Of a DNA stretch of 64,000 nucleotides, positions 8,323 through 16,130 are shown piece by piece. How positions within the stretch are numbered: the first letter of the stretch is position 1; every line of letters starts with the position of its first letter. Below the pieces are notes generated by a model that was not told the origin of the DNA, did no database searches, and saw only the letters and a program-made list of their open reading frames with translations. This DNA comes from Allobosea psychrotolerans (GTDB taxonomy: Bacteria; Pseudomonadota; Alphaproteobacteria; Rhizobiales; Beijerinckiaceae). The stretch is from contig NZ_PQFZ01000001.1 of NCBI RefSeq assembly GCF_002917105.1, positions 248,001 through 312,000 of the forward strand. The letters are read 5' to 3'. The translations under genes were made by a program, and so were the position numbers.

Positions 8323-8958
8323 ATGACCGCGACTTTCGATGATCCCACGGCCCGGATCGAGGATCCGGCGCAATTGCGCAGCCATGTGGGGGCGGTCGCT
8401 CCGCTCGCCGAGCGCAAGGTCCTCGATCACCTCGATCAATTCTGCCGCGATTTCATCGCGCTCTCGCCCTTTCTCGTGTTGGCGAGTGCGGACGAGGCCG
8501 GGCGTGCCGATGCCAGCCCGCGCGGCGATGCGCCGGGTTTCGTTCGCGTGCTGGACGACAAGACCCTGCTCATTCCGGACCGGCGCGGCAACAACCGGGT
8601 CGACAGTTTCGCAAACATCCTGTCGGCGGCCGGTGTCGGCCTGATCTTCATGGTGCCGGGCATCAGCGAGACCCTGCGCGTGAACGGAACGGCGCGGGTG
8701 ACGCACGACCCGGCGCTGCTGGAACCTTCGACGGTTCAGGAGCGGACGCCGACGATCGGCCTGCTGGTCGCGGTCGAGGAGGCGTTCTTCCATTGCGGGA
8801 AGGCGCTGATCCGCTCGAAGCTTTGGGATCCGGCGTCACAGGTCGAGCGCGGCAGCTTCCCAACGCTTGGCCGCATCGTCGCAGAGCAGACGAAGGTGAT
8901 CGGCGTCGCGGAGCTGGAGGCGACCCTGGAAGAGGGGTATCGGACCCGGTTGTACTGA
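8323..8958 (+). CDS. FMN-dependent PPOX-type flavoprotein (MSMEG_1061-like pyridoxamine 5'-phosphate oxidase family)
   Basis: 211 residues starting at the ATG at 8323, with a good GGAGGG site at 8312-8317. The split-barrel flavin fold is indicated by FLVLASADEAGRADASPRGD near residue 48 and LLIPDRRGNNRVDSFANIL near 80, the pattern of the MSMEG_1061 subfamily. Substrate unknown; these proteins bind FMN and act as small-molecule oxidoreductases. It is transcribed divergently from the small secreted-protein gene. Confidence 0.85.
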   Translation: MTATFDDPTARIEDPAQLRSHVGAVAPLAERKVLDHLDQFCRDFIALSPFLVLASADEAGRADASPRGDAPGFVRVLDDKTLLIPDRRGNNRVDSFANILSAAGVGLIFMVPGISETLRVNGTARVTHDPALLEPSTVQERTPTIGLLVAVEEAFFHCGKALIRSKLWDPASQVERGSFPTLGRIVAEQTKVIGVAELEATLEEGYRTRLY

Positions 8959-9022
8959 GCGATGCTAGCTGAGCGTGGTCTCCGGGCCGCGTGCGACGCG
9001 CCCCGGAGCTTTGTGCTGTTCG

Positions 9023-10123
9023 TCAGCGGCGGCTGCGCGAACGGATCTGGTAGGCGTCGTAGTTGAACTCGGCGACCTGTTGCCAGAGCAATTGCTCGTT
9101 GCGATACGCCATCATGTGGTCATGCAGCTTCTTGAACATCGGGTTCTTGGCGCCGATCTCTTCGTAGAGTTCGTTCGCCGCCTTGGCACAGGCATCCATG
9201 ATCTCGGGCGAGAAGGCCCGCAACTGCGTACCCGACGCAATCAGGCGCTTGATCGCAGCGGGGTTGACGTCGTCATATTTGGCGATCGTCAGCGAATTGG
9301 CCTGATGCGCGGCGGCGACGAAGATCGCCTTGTCGGTAGCGCTGAGTTCGTTCCATTTCGACCGGTTGATCATCAAGAGGATGGCGGATGCGCCTTCCCA
9401 CCAGCCGGGGTAGTAATAATAGGGCGCGACACGGCTGAAGCCGAGCTTCTCGTCGTCATAGGGGCCGACCCATTCCGCCGCGTCGATGGTGCCGCGTTCC
9501 AGCGCCGGATAGATGTCGCCGGCGGCGATTTGCTGGGGCACGGCGCCGAGCTTCGCGATGACCTGGCCGGCGAGGCCGCCTATCCGCATCTTGAGGCCCT
9601 TGAGATCGTCGACCGTTTTGATCTCCTTGCGAAACCAGCCGGCCATCTGGGCATTGGTGTTGCCGATCGGCAGGCCGATGACGTTGAACTGAGCAAGCAG
9701 TTCATTGAAGAGCGCGAGCCCGCCACCCTGGAAGAACCAGGCATTCTGTTGGCGCGTGTTGAGGCCGAAGGGGACTGCCGCGCCGAAGGCGAAGGACGGA
9801 TCCTTGCCGACATAGTAAAACGAGGCGGTGTCGCAGCATTCGACAGTGCCGTTCTGGACGGCGTCGAGCGCCTGCAGGCCCGGGACGATTTCGCCCGAGG
9901 CGAAATGCTGGAGCTGGATGCGGCCTCCCGACATGTCCGAGACGGCCTTGAGGAAGATGTCGCCGGCTCCGAAGACGGCGTCGAGCGCCTTTGGATAACT
10001 CGACGCCATCCGCCAGTTGACCGCTGCCGCGGTCTGCTGGGGCTGGGCCGAAGCGGCCGTCGTGGCGAGGGCCGCGCTTGCGCCGGCCAGCCCGCCCACG
10101 AGCATATCACGTCTGTTGGTCAT
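9023..10123 (-). CDS. TRAP transporter substrate-binding protein (DctP family), without its own permease genes
   Basis: 366 residues. A twin-arginine-like leader MTNRRDMLVGGLAGASAALATTAASA precedes a DctP fold with NWRMASSYPKALDAV, the GLKMRIGGLAGQVIAKLGA substrate-carboxylate segment (conserved Arg) and GTIDAAEWVGPYDD, close to the subgroup that binds 2-oxo acids and related organic acids. No dctQ or dctM gene adjoins it; downstream is only a convergent flavoprotein gene. It lies 104 bp after an alcohol dehydrogenase gene on the same strand, so the two may form one transcript, linking uptake of a substrate to its oxidation. Confidence 0.9.
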   Translation of the reverse strand: MTNRRDMLVGGLAGASAALATTAASAQPQQTAAAVNWRMASSYPKALDAVFGAGDIFLKAVSDMSGGRIQLQHFASGEIVPGLQALDAVQNGTVECCDTASFYYVGKDPSFAFGAAVPFGLNTRQQNAWFFQGGGLALFNELLAQFNVIGLPIGNTNAQMAGWFRKEIKTVDDLKGLKMRIGGLAGQVIAKLGAVPQQIAAGDIYPALERGTIDAAEWVGPYDDEKLGFSRVAPYYYYPGWWEGASAILLMINRSKWNELSATDKAIFVAAAHQANSLTIAKYDDVNPAAIKRLIASGTQLRAFSPEIMDACAKAANELYEEIGAKNPMFKKLHDHMMAYRNEQLLWQQVAEFNYDAYQIRSRSRR

Positions 10124-10227
10124 CTCGGTCTTCTCCCTTTCTCGGCCCTTCGGGTCTTGGTGTCGGCGGGCCTTGTGCTCGACGGTGCGCAGGCCGGCAT
10201 GGCCTGCGCGGTATGCGACGGAGGGGC

Positions 10228-11361
10228 TCAGCCGAAGGAGGCCTCCAGCATGGCGGCATAATCGGCGGCGCTTGCGGCGCGCGGATTGGTGGCGCTCGAA
10301 TGGTCCTTCACTGCGGCCGCGGCGATGGCGGGGATCACGGCATGCGGCAAGCCCATCTGCGACAGGCTGGCTGGCATGCCGAGCCGTTTGACCAGGTCCG
10401 CGATCCAGGCGGCGAGGTCGGTCTCGGGGGCAAGGCCGAGCGTGCGGCGGATCTCGGCGTACTTCGCCTTGGCCTCGGGCTCGTTGAAGCGCAACACAGC
10501 CGGCAGCAGCACGGCGTTCAGCGTGCCGTGATGCAGCGAGACCTCCTTCAGCCCGCCGAGCGGGTGGGACAATGCATGCACGGCCCCCAGCCCCTTCTGG
10601 AAGGTCAGGCCGCCCTGGAGAGCCGCCATCATCATTTCCTTGCGGGCTTCGCGGTCGGAGCCGTCCCTCACAGCCGCCTCGATGAAGGTGATGGCGCGCT
10701 TCAGCCCGTCGAGCGCGATCGCCTCGGCGGGCGGATTCTCGCGCGGGCTGAGATAGGTCTCGATGCAATGCGTGACCGCGTCCATGCCGGTCGCTGCGGT
10801 GAGCCAGGCCGGCAGACCCAGCGTCAATTCGGGGTCGCAGATCGCCAGCCGCGGGATGAGATGGGGCGAGATGAAGCCGAGCTTGCGCCCATCGTCGAGC
10901 GTCACCAGCGCGGCGCGGCCGACCTCGCTGCCGGTGCCGGCGGTCGTCGGCACCGCAACGACTGGGGCCACGGCCGGCGTGATCCTGCCGATGCCGCCGA
11001 GAATCGCCGCATAGGTCTCCAGTTTGCCGTCATGGGTCGCGAGTAGGGCGACGGCCTTGGCGAGATCGATCGGAGAGCCGCCGCCGATCGCGACGAGGCC
11101 GTCGCAGCCATGCTGCCGGTAGATGGCCAAAGCGGCGAGGGTCGCGCCCTCGGTGGGGTTGGTCGGCGTTGCGTCGAAAACGGGGGCCGCGGTGAGCAGG
11201 GGCGAGTGCGCGCAGATGCCGGAAATCAATCCGGCACCGACGATCCCCTTGTCGGTGACGATCAACGGCCTGGTGATGCCGAGCCCGGCGAGATCGGCCT
11301 CGATGCCGGCGATTTCGCCAAAGCCGAATTTCACGGTGGTGAGATAGGTGATCAAAGCCAT
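10228..11361 (-). CDS. Iron-containing (group III) alcohol dehydrogenase
   Basis: 377 residues with the family's NAD-binding GGGSPIDLAKA near residue 95, TTAGTGSEV near 137 and metal-ligand segments GMDAVTHCIETYLS, AVHALSHPLGG and HHGTLNAVLLP. It oxidises an alcohol or hydroxy acid to the carbonyl with NAD(P) and Fe2+ or Zn2+ in the cytoplasm. It is divergent from a FadR-type regulator and is followed by an orphan TRAP binding protein gene, forming a probable regulator-enzyme-uptake unit. Substrate not predictable from sequence. Confidence 0.9.
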   Translation of the reverse strand: MALITYLTTVKFGFGEIAGIEADLAGLGITRPLIVTDKGIVGAGLISGICAHSPLLTAAPVFDATPTNPTEGATLAALAIYRQHGCDGLVAIGGGSPIDLAKAVALLATHDGKLETYAAILGGIGRITPAVAPVVAVPTTAGTGSEVGRAALVTLDDGRKLGFISPHLIPRLAICDPELTLGLPAWLTAATGMDAVTHCIETYLSPRENPPAEAIALDGLKRAITFIEAAVRDGSDREARKEMMMAALQGGLTFQKGLGAVHALSHPLGGLKEVSLHHGTLNAVLLPAVLRFNEPEAKAKYAEIRRTLGLAPETDLAAWIADLVKRLGMPASLSQMGLPHAVIPAIAAAAVKDHSSATNPRAASAADYAAMLEASFG

Positions 11362-11420
11362 GATGGTCCTCGCCAGGTGCCGGCGACCACGCGCATGGTC
11401 TACGCTGCCTTGTCGGGCTT

Positions 11421-11431
11421 TGGTCTTACCG
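11421..11431. promoter_or_regulatory. Candidate FadR/GntR-type operator
   Basis: TGGTCTTACCG matches the FadR-subfamily consensus TGGTnnnACCA at seven of eight fixed positions. It lies in the 140 bp between the divergent alcohol dehydrogenase and GntR-type regulator starts, exactly where autoregulation and control of the enzyme would act. Confidence 0.4.
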
Positions 11432-11501
11432 GTATGGCCACGAATTGACATGCGTCACCGGTGCCGTCAACGGCTATGATGGGATGAGAGGGGAGAGGAC
11501 C

Positions 11502-12203
11502 ATGCGCGTCGAGAAGGACAGGCGGCCGGTCACCACTCAGCTGGTCCAGCAGATCCGTCGTCTGATGGCCGAGACCGGGCTGAAACCGGGCGACCGCGTT
11601 CCCCCGCAGCGCGAGTTGGCACAGCGCCTGGGCGCGAGCCGGCCGACCGTGCGCGAGGCGGTCCTGCAACTGGAGGGAATGGGGCTGATCCGGATAGAGC
11701 CGGCCCGCGGCGCCTTCGTCGCGGAGGGCTTCGACCGGCCCGACGCCGACCTCACGGGCTGGACCTTCGAGCAGCGCTTCTCCGAGGTCGAAATATACCA
11801 GCTTCGCTTTGCGCTCGAGGGCTTCACGGTCAAGCTTGCCGCGCGCCATGCCTCGCAGGACGATATCGCTCGCCTCTCCGATCTGAACGAGGCGATGCGC
11901 GAAGCGATCGAGCAGGCCCGCTTCCTCGATGCGATGGAATGTGATTTCGCGCTGCACATGGCCATCGCCGAGATCGCGGGCAACCGCTCCATCAGCGACA
12001 TCATAGGCCTCTATCGGCCGATCATCACCCGGACCCAGCGGCCGCCGGTCCTGGAACCTAGTCGCCTGTCAGAGGCTTTCAACGAACATGGCGCCATCCT
12101 GCGCGCCCTGAGCCGGCGCGATGGCGAAACCGCCGCCATCGCGATGCGCCATCATATCGTCCAGTCTTCGGACCGGATGAAGGTGCCCTTCATCGCGAGC
12201 TGA
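11502..12203 (+). CDS. GntR-family transcriptional regulator, FadR subfamily
   Basis: 233 residues. The N-terminal winged helix (TQLVQQIRRLMAETGLKPGDRVPPQRELAQRLGASRPTVREAV, split over residues 11-53) is the classic GntR domain; the C-terminal helical FCD domain carries metal/ligand residues including the LHMAIAEIAGN and AIAMRHHI segments. The ATG at 11502 has a purine-rich site (GGGGAGAGG) upstream; an in-frame ATG 18 bp earlier is possible. It probably represses the divergent alcohol dehydrogenase and orphan TRAP binding protein. Its 3' end overlaps the convergent EamA gene by 14 bp. Confidence 0.92.
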   Translation: MRVEKDRRPVTTQLVQQIRRLMAETGLKPGDRVPPQRELAQRLGASRPTVREAVLQLEGMGLIRIEPARGAFVAEGFDRPDADLTGWTFEQRFSEVEIYQLRFALEGFTVKLAARHASQDDIARLSDLNEAMREAIEQARFLDAMECDFALHMAIAEIAGNRSISDIIGLYRPIITRTQRPPVLEPSRLSEAFNEHGAILRALSRRDGETAAIAMRHHIVQSSDRMKVPFIAS

Positions 12204-13107
12204 GGTCCGGCGAGGAGGAGATTTCGACCTCCTTCGCAACGAGCCGCGTCGCCACGCGGCGTTCGAGCAGGAGCAGGGCAAGCCCTGCCGCGACGATCAG
12301 GGTCGAGCCGAACAGCATCGCCGGCGTCGGCCAGTCGCCGAAGACGAGCCAGCCGAAGAGCAGGGCCCAGACGATCAGCGTGTACTGATAGGGCACGACG
12401 ACCGAGGCTTCGGCGAGCTTGAGCGAACGCGTGACGCAGAGATGCGCGACCATCGCGACGACGCCGAGCAGGCTAAGAAGCGCGGCATCGGTCAGCGTCG
12501 GCTTGACCCAGCCGAAGGGCAGCAGGACAAGCCCCATGATCAATGCACCCAACGTCTGCCAGGCGACGAGGGTGACGTCGGGTGTGCCGCGCAATTGCCG
12601 CCCGGCGATCATCATCGCCGCGAACAGGAGGCTGCCGGCGAGCGCGATCAGCGCCGGCAACGAGAGGCTCGCGCTGGTGGGATTGAGTGCGATTGCGACG
12701 CCGATGAAGCCGGCCGCGGCGGCAAGCCAGCGCGCGGCGTCGACGCGCTCGCCGAGCAGGACCGCCGCCAGCACCACGACCCAGATCGGGGCCGCGAGCC
12801 AGATCGTCATCGTGTCCGCCAGCGGCAGGTAGGAGACGGCAAGATAAAACAGCGCGACCTCGCCGGAGCCGAAGATCACGCGCAGGAGCTGAAGGCCCGG
12901 CCGTTCGGGCCTGAGCGTGCGCATCACGCCCTGCTTGAAGACGAAAGGCAGCAACAGCGCGAGGCCCGCAGCGCTGCGCAGCAGCAGGACCTGGCCGACC
13001 GAATAGGTGGCGACCAGCCATTTCCCCATCACATCGTTGAGCGAGAACATCAGGATGCCGATGAGCATCATGAAGATGCCATTCAAGGTCGCATTTCGTG
13101 AAGGCAT
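12190..13107 (-). CDS. EamA/DMT-family transporter
   Basis: 305 residues with ten predicted hydrophobic helices arranged as two EamA repeats, the first opening FMMLIGILMFSLNDVMGKWLV and the second following SLSLPALIALAGSLLFA near residue 150. Members export metabolites such as amino acids or nucleotides from the cytoplasm; this one's substrate is unknown. The ATG at 13107 is chosen because the hydrophobic core begins immediately after; the upstream frame runs into a palindromic repeat. Convergent with, and overlapping, the GntR gene. Confidence 0.9.
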   Translation of the reverse strand: MPSRNATLNGIFMMLIGILMFSLNDVMGKWLVATYSVGQVLLLRSAAGLALLLPFVFKQGVMRTLRPERPGLQLLRVIFGSGEVALFYLAVSYLPLADTMTIWLAAPIWVVVLAAVLLGERVDAARWLAAAAGFIGVAIALNPTSASLSLPALIALAGSLLFAAMMIAGRQLRGTPDVTLVAWQTLGALIMGLVLLPFGWVKPTLTDAALLSLLGVVAMVAHLCVTRSLKLAEASVVVPYQYTLIVWALLFGWLVFGDWPTPAMLFGSTLIVAAGLALLLLERRVATRLVAKEVEISSSPDLSSR

Positions 13108-13203
13108 GGCGGGCGGCAGGCAGCTCCGGAGCGGGCCGCTGCTTTGGCGCAGAGACCGGCTGGATGCAATCCTGCGGTGCAGCATGGCCGGCGGCGTTTC
13201 ATC

Positions 13204-13332
13204 CTCAGCCCTCATCCTGAGGAGCCGCGCAGCGGCGTCTCGAAGGATGCTCCAGCTCATGCTGGAATCGCCTTCTGGAACATCCTTCGAGACGCGCTTC
13301 CTCCGGAAGCGCTCCTCAGGATGAGGGCTGAG
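13204..13332. repeat. Palindromic intergenic repeat, family A, copy 1
   Basis: A 129-bp element with nested inverted repeats: outer CTCAGCCCTCATCCTGAGGAGC against its complement at the right end, inner GTCTCGAAGGATG against CATCCTTCGAGAC. A second copy lies at 30201-30321 with the same outer and inner arms but a different centre. It lies between the EamA and ArsR genes. Confidence 0.9.
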
Positions 13333-13352
13333 AAGGCTTTATTTCGTACTTG

Positions 13353-13364
13353 ACTTAATTAAGT
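13353..13364. promoter_or_regulatory. Candidate operator upstream of the ArsR-type gene
   Basis: ACTTAATTAAGT is a perfect 12-bp palindrome just before the first possible start codon of the ArsR-type gene, overlapping a TTGACT -35-like box at 13350-13355. TATAAG at 13376-13381 could be a -10 box, although the spacing is long. Autorepression by the adjacent regulator is likely. Confidence 0.45.
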
Positions 13365-13366
13365 GA

Positions 13367-13723
13367 ATGCCGAATTATAAGAGCATGGATCGTTTCGCCG
13401 CCCTTGCCGAGCCGACACGCCGCAGCATCGTCGAGATGCTGGGGCAGGGGGCGCTGTCTGCCGGCGAGATCGGGGCGCGGTTCAAGGTCAGCGCGCCGGC
13501 GATCTCGCAGCACCTCAAGGTGCTGAAGGAGGCCGGGCTGGTCAGGGTCGAGGTCAGCGGTCAGCGCCGCATCTACCGGCTCGATCCCGCAGGTCTCGAT
13601 GAGTTCGACGCCTGGGTGCGCAAGGTCCGCGGCTTCTGGGGAGCGAAACTCGACGATCTGGAGCAGGAACTGGCGAAAGCCGAGACAATGAAGGGAGAGA
13701 GCGATGCCAATAGCGGCACATGA
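13367..13723 (+). CDS. ArsR-family winged-helix regulator paired with SRPBCC protein
   Basis: 118 residues with the ArsR helix-turn-helix: ALAEPTRRSIVEML, GEIGARFKVSAPAISQHLKVL and the wing RVEVSGQRRIYRLD. No metal-binding cysteine box (ELCVCDL type) is present, so it belongs to the metal-independent group usually linked to an AHSA1/SRPBCC gene. The start is uncertain: ATG at 13367 or 13385; if the apparent -10 at 13376 is real, the first would lie upstream of the transcript. It overlaps the SRPBCC gene by 20 bp, implying translational coupling. Confidence 0.88.
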   Translation: MPNYKSMDRFAALAEPTRRSIVEMLGQGALSAGEIGARFKVSAPAISQHLKVLKEAGLVRVEVSGQRRIYRLDPAGLDEFDAWVRKVRGFWGAKLDDLEQELAKAETMKGESDANSGT

Positions 13724-14258
13724 ATACGGTGTGGTTCTGGAAAGCGGCGCGGTGCGCTTCGAGCGGCTTCTGCCTGGCCCGATCGAACGGGTCTGGGCGT
13801 ATCTGACCGAGAGCGACAAGCGCGCGACCTGGTTCTGCGGCGGCGAGACCGAGCCGCGCAATGGCGGCCATGTCGCGCTGTTCTTCAAGCATTCGCAGAT
13901 CACCAAGGAGACGCCCCCCGAAGGCGCACGGAAGATGAACGACGAGGGCGCGCTGATGGGGGGCACGATCACCGCCTGGGAGCCGCCGCATCGCTTCGCC
14001 TTCACCTGGGACGGCATGGGCGATCCCGACTCGGACGTCGAATTCGTGCTGTCGCAGGCCGGCGACAAGGTCCGCCTCGTCCTGACCCATCGCAGGCTCG
14101 CCACCAAGGACCGGATGGCGATGGTCTCCAGCGGCTGGCACCTGCATCTGGGCCTGCTCGAGGACCAGCTTACGGGGCGGCCGCCAAGCGGATTCTGGTC
14201 GCTGCATGAGGCGCTGAAGGCGGAGTATGCGGAGCGGCAGAAGGGCGCGCAGGCGTAG
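13704..14258 (+). CDS. SRPBCC-family protein (AHSA1-like)
   Basis: 184 residues of the START/SRPBCC helix-grip fold: RFERLLPGPIERVWAYLTESDKRATWF opens the domain, GTITAWEPPHRFAFTWD is the central strand pair and SGWHLHLGLLEDQLTG the C-terminal helix. Such proteins bind hydrophobic ligands in the cytoplasm. The ATG at 13704 has a GGGAGAG site eight bases upstream and lies inside the 3' end of the ArsR gene. The pair is the common ArsR-SRPBCC module; its ligand is unknown. Confidence 0.9.
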   Translation: MPIAAHEYGVVLESGAVRFERLLPGPIERVWAYLTESDKRATWFCGGETEPRNGGHVALFFKHSQITKETPPEGARKMNDEGALMGGTITAWEPPHRFAFTWDGMGDPDSDVEFVLSQAGDKVRLVLTHRRLATKDRMAMVSSGWHLHLGLLEDQLTGRPPSGFWSLHEALKAEYAERQKGAQA

Positions 14259-14352
14259 GGGGGCGATTGCCGGCTTAAGGTGTTTCAGGGGCGGCCTGGC
14301 GAGATGCCGGGCCGCTTCGTGTTGCGTAGGCGGCTGCGGTCGTGGGTGCCGC

Positions 14353-14445
14353 GCTGCTCAACAGGCTTGCCGCCGCCCACGCCGCCTGGTCGTAATGGCC
14401 GAGAGCGAGCGCATCGAGGGGCGATCGCGGAGAGGCTCGCCGGGC
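14353..14445 (-). pseudogene. Decayed 3' fragment of a COG5631 regulator gene
   Basis: These 93 bp align base for base with the 3' end of the intact regulator gene at 16131-16655 (aligned to 16128-16222). I count eight mismatches and two single-base gaps, about 89% identity. The stop codon is destroyed (TAG became TTG) and the two gaps shift the frame, so it cannot encode the original C-terminus. No further upstream match is visible beyond about 14446. Confidence 0.8.
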
Positions 14446-14484
14446 CCTCTCATGCTGCGCGTCAGCTTTGGAAGATTGCCCCGT

Positions 14485-15048
14485 CTACGCCGGCAGAAGC
14501 CCCGCCAAGCGATAGCTGTCGATCAGCGCGTCATAGAGGGAAATATCCGAGCGGCTTCTCGCAATCAGCTGGGCGCCGACGATCGCCGCGAAGATGGCGC
14601 GAGCCCGCCCTTCGCTTTCCTCGGAACTGACCACGGCCGTCGCCAACAGGACCTTGCTCAGCCAAGCCACATTGACATCGGCAAAGGTCTGGACCTCGTT
14701 TTTCACGGCTTCCGGAAGCCCGTCATATTCGGCAGCCATGAAGCTGCACAGGCAGATGCGGTTATCATTCTCGAGCGCCTTGCGAAAAATATCGGGATAT
14801 CGACGCAGACAGTCGGCCGGATCCGAGTTTTCGGCCAGCATAGCCTCCAGGCCAGTGGCTGTGTCTTCCCAATAGCGTCTCGCGACCGCTGCGCCGAGAT
14901 CGGCCTTGCTCGGGAAATGATAATGGATGCTTGCGGCCTTGATGCCCACATCTTCCGCGAGTTCCCGGAAATTCAGACCGCCATAGCCATGCGCCTGTGC
15001 CGTCCTTCTGGCGGCCGCCAGGATGGCCTCCCGAGAGCTCGAACTCAT
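14485..15048 (-). CDS. TetR/AcrR-family transcriptional regulator
   Basis: 187 residues with an N-terminal TetR helix-turn-helix (REAILAAARRTAQAHGYGGLNFRELAEDVGIKAASIHYHFPSK, residues 6-48) and a helical ligand domain resembling TetR_C regulators. It is divergent from a glutathione S-transferase gene, with two similar imperfect palindromes in the 113 bp between them, so it very probably represses both genes and responds to an electrophile or other toxic compound. Ligand unknown. Confidence 0.92.
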   Translation of the reverse strand: MSSSSREAILAAARRTAQAHGYGGLNFRELAEDVGIKAASIHYHFPSKADLGAAVARRYWEDTATGLEAMLAENSDPADCLRRYPDIFRKALENDNRICLCSFMAAEYDGLPEAVKNEVQTFADVNVAWLSKVLLATAVVSSEESEGRARAIFAAIVGAQLIARSRSDISLYDALIDSYRLAGLLPA

Positions 15049-15078
15049 TTTGCCGCCTCAACGCTTTGTAGCTTGCAA

Positions 15079-15098
15079 CCTACCAAGTGACAGATAGG
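15079..15098. promoter_or_regulatory. TetR operator candidate, site 1
   Basis: CCTACCAAGTGACAGATAGG is an imperfect palindrome (CCTAtCTGTCACTTGGtAGG on the other strand) 31 bp upstream of the tetR start codon. It matches site 2 at 17 of 20 positions. Confidence 0.65.
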
Positions 15099-15100
15099 CG

Positions 15101-15129
15101 TTGACCAGGGCAGTGTGAAGCTCTACGTT
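15101..15129 (+). promoter_or_regulatory. Candidate promoter of the GST gene
   Basis: TTGACC at 15101-15106 and TACGTT at 15124-15129 are spaced by 17 bp. Site 2 of the operator begins four bases after the -10 box, so a bound repressor would block initiation. Confidence 0.4.
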
Positions 15130-15132
15130 TTG

Positions 15133-15152
15133 CCTACCAAGTGGCAGGTAGA
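15133..15152. promoter_or_regulatory. TetR operator candidate, site 2
   Basis: CCTACCAAGTGGCAGGTAGA, with CTACC and GGTAG arms, repeats site 1 in the same orientation 54 bp further on. It lies just before the GST start codon. Confidence 0.65.
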
Positions 15153-15161
15153 CGGAATAAG

Positions 15162-15824
15162 ATGGCGATGAAGATTTACGATTGGCCCACCGGGCCTTAC
15201 CCCGCCCGCATCCGTATCGCTTTGGCCGAGAAAGCCCAGCGATCGCGCGTCCAATTCGTGTCGGTCGATCTCTGGAAAGGCGAGCACAAGACGCCCGAGT
15301 TCCTAGCCAAGAACTACTCCGGCACGCTGCCGGTGCTCGAACTCGATGACGGGACCTTCATTGCCGAGTGCACCGCCATTACCGAATACCTCGATGCGCT
15401 TGACGGCGCTCCCACGCTCACCGGCAGAACACCGCGCGAAAAGGGCTTGATCCATATGATGAGCAAGCGCGCCGAGCTGGAGTTGCTCGACGCCATCAGC
15501 GTCTACTTCCACCACGCCACACCGGGGCTTGGACCCGATGTCGAGATTTATCAGAACGCCGAGTGGGGCTTCCGTCAGCGCGACAAAGCCCTGAAGGGCA
15601 TGCACTATTTCGACGGCATTCTGAAAACACAGCCATTCGTCGCCGGTGAGGTCTTCTCGATGGCCGATATCACGGTCATAGGCGGCTTGATCTTCGCGGG
15701 GCTCGTGGAGCTTCCGGTGCCTGCGGAGTGCGAGGCGCTTCAAGCCTGGTATGCAAGGATGCAGGAGCGTCCAAGTGTCAAGAACCGAGTGACGATGTCA
15801 GAGCCGGCCGAGGCATCTGTCTGA
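15162..15824 (+). CDS. Glutathione S-transferase controlled by the adjacent TetR
   Basis: 220 residues. The N-terminal thioredoxin fold starts KIYDWPTGPYPARIRIALAEK, has the cis-Pro glutathione-binding segment GTLPVLELDDGTFIAECTAI near residue 55, and is followed by a helical domain with the N-capping motif MADITVIGG near 175. The ATG at 15162 is used (an ATG two codons later is equally possible); a GTG at 15141 falls inside the operator and is rejected. It conjugates glutathione to electrophiles in the cytoplasm. The divergent TetR and twin operators suggest induction by its substrate. Confidence 0.92.
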   Translation: MAMKIYDWPTGPYPARIRIALAEKAQRSRVQFVSVDLWKGEHKTPEFLAKNYSGTLPVLELDDGTFIAECTAITEYLDALDGAPTLTGRTPREKGLIHMMSKRAELELLDAISVYFHHATPGLGPDVEIYQNAEWGFRQRDKALKGMHYFDGILKTQPFVAGEVFSMADITVIGGLIFAGLVELPVPAECEALQAWYARMQERPSVKNRVTMSEPAEASV

Positions 15825-16130
15825 AATCGTTGTCTGACCGGGCGTATCGGCACGCAGCGGCGCCTGCGACGGCACCCGGCTCCGGCATCCCCTTGGATGC
15901 GTGCAAAGACAGAGCTGAAACCCTCGCGGCCGGTGGCCCGCGGGGCTTTCGGTGCGCGCTTCCCTTCTCCACTGGCGGGAGAAGGTGGATCGGCGAAGCC
16001 GAGACGGATGAGGGGGCGCTGTGAGCTTTCCATCTAGCCGAACACGACGCCAACCGGACAGGGCACGGCGCCCCCTCATCCGGCGCTGCGCGCCACCTTC
16101 TCCCGCCAGGGGAGAAGGGAAAAGGCCGCT
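15825..16130. repeat. Gene-free stretch dominated by a 160-bp palindrome (family D, copy 1)
   Basis: After about 130 bp with nothing recognisable, 15961-16120 forms a large imperfect inverted repeat: TCCCTTCTCC..GGCGGGAGAAGGTGG and CGGATGAGGGGGCG on the left pair with GGCGCCCCCTCATCCG and CCACCTTCTCCCGCC..GGAGAAGGGA on the right. It would form a long hairpin in RNA from either strand and may end transcription of the convergent GST and COG5631 genes. Confidence 0.8.

Noticed and set aside
8975-10261. A 428-codon plus-strand frame opposite the orphan TRAP binding protein
   Set aside because: The minus strand encodes a full DctP with leader; the plus-strand frame has no family features.
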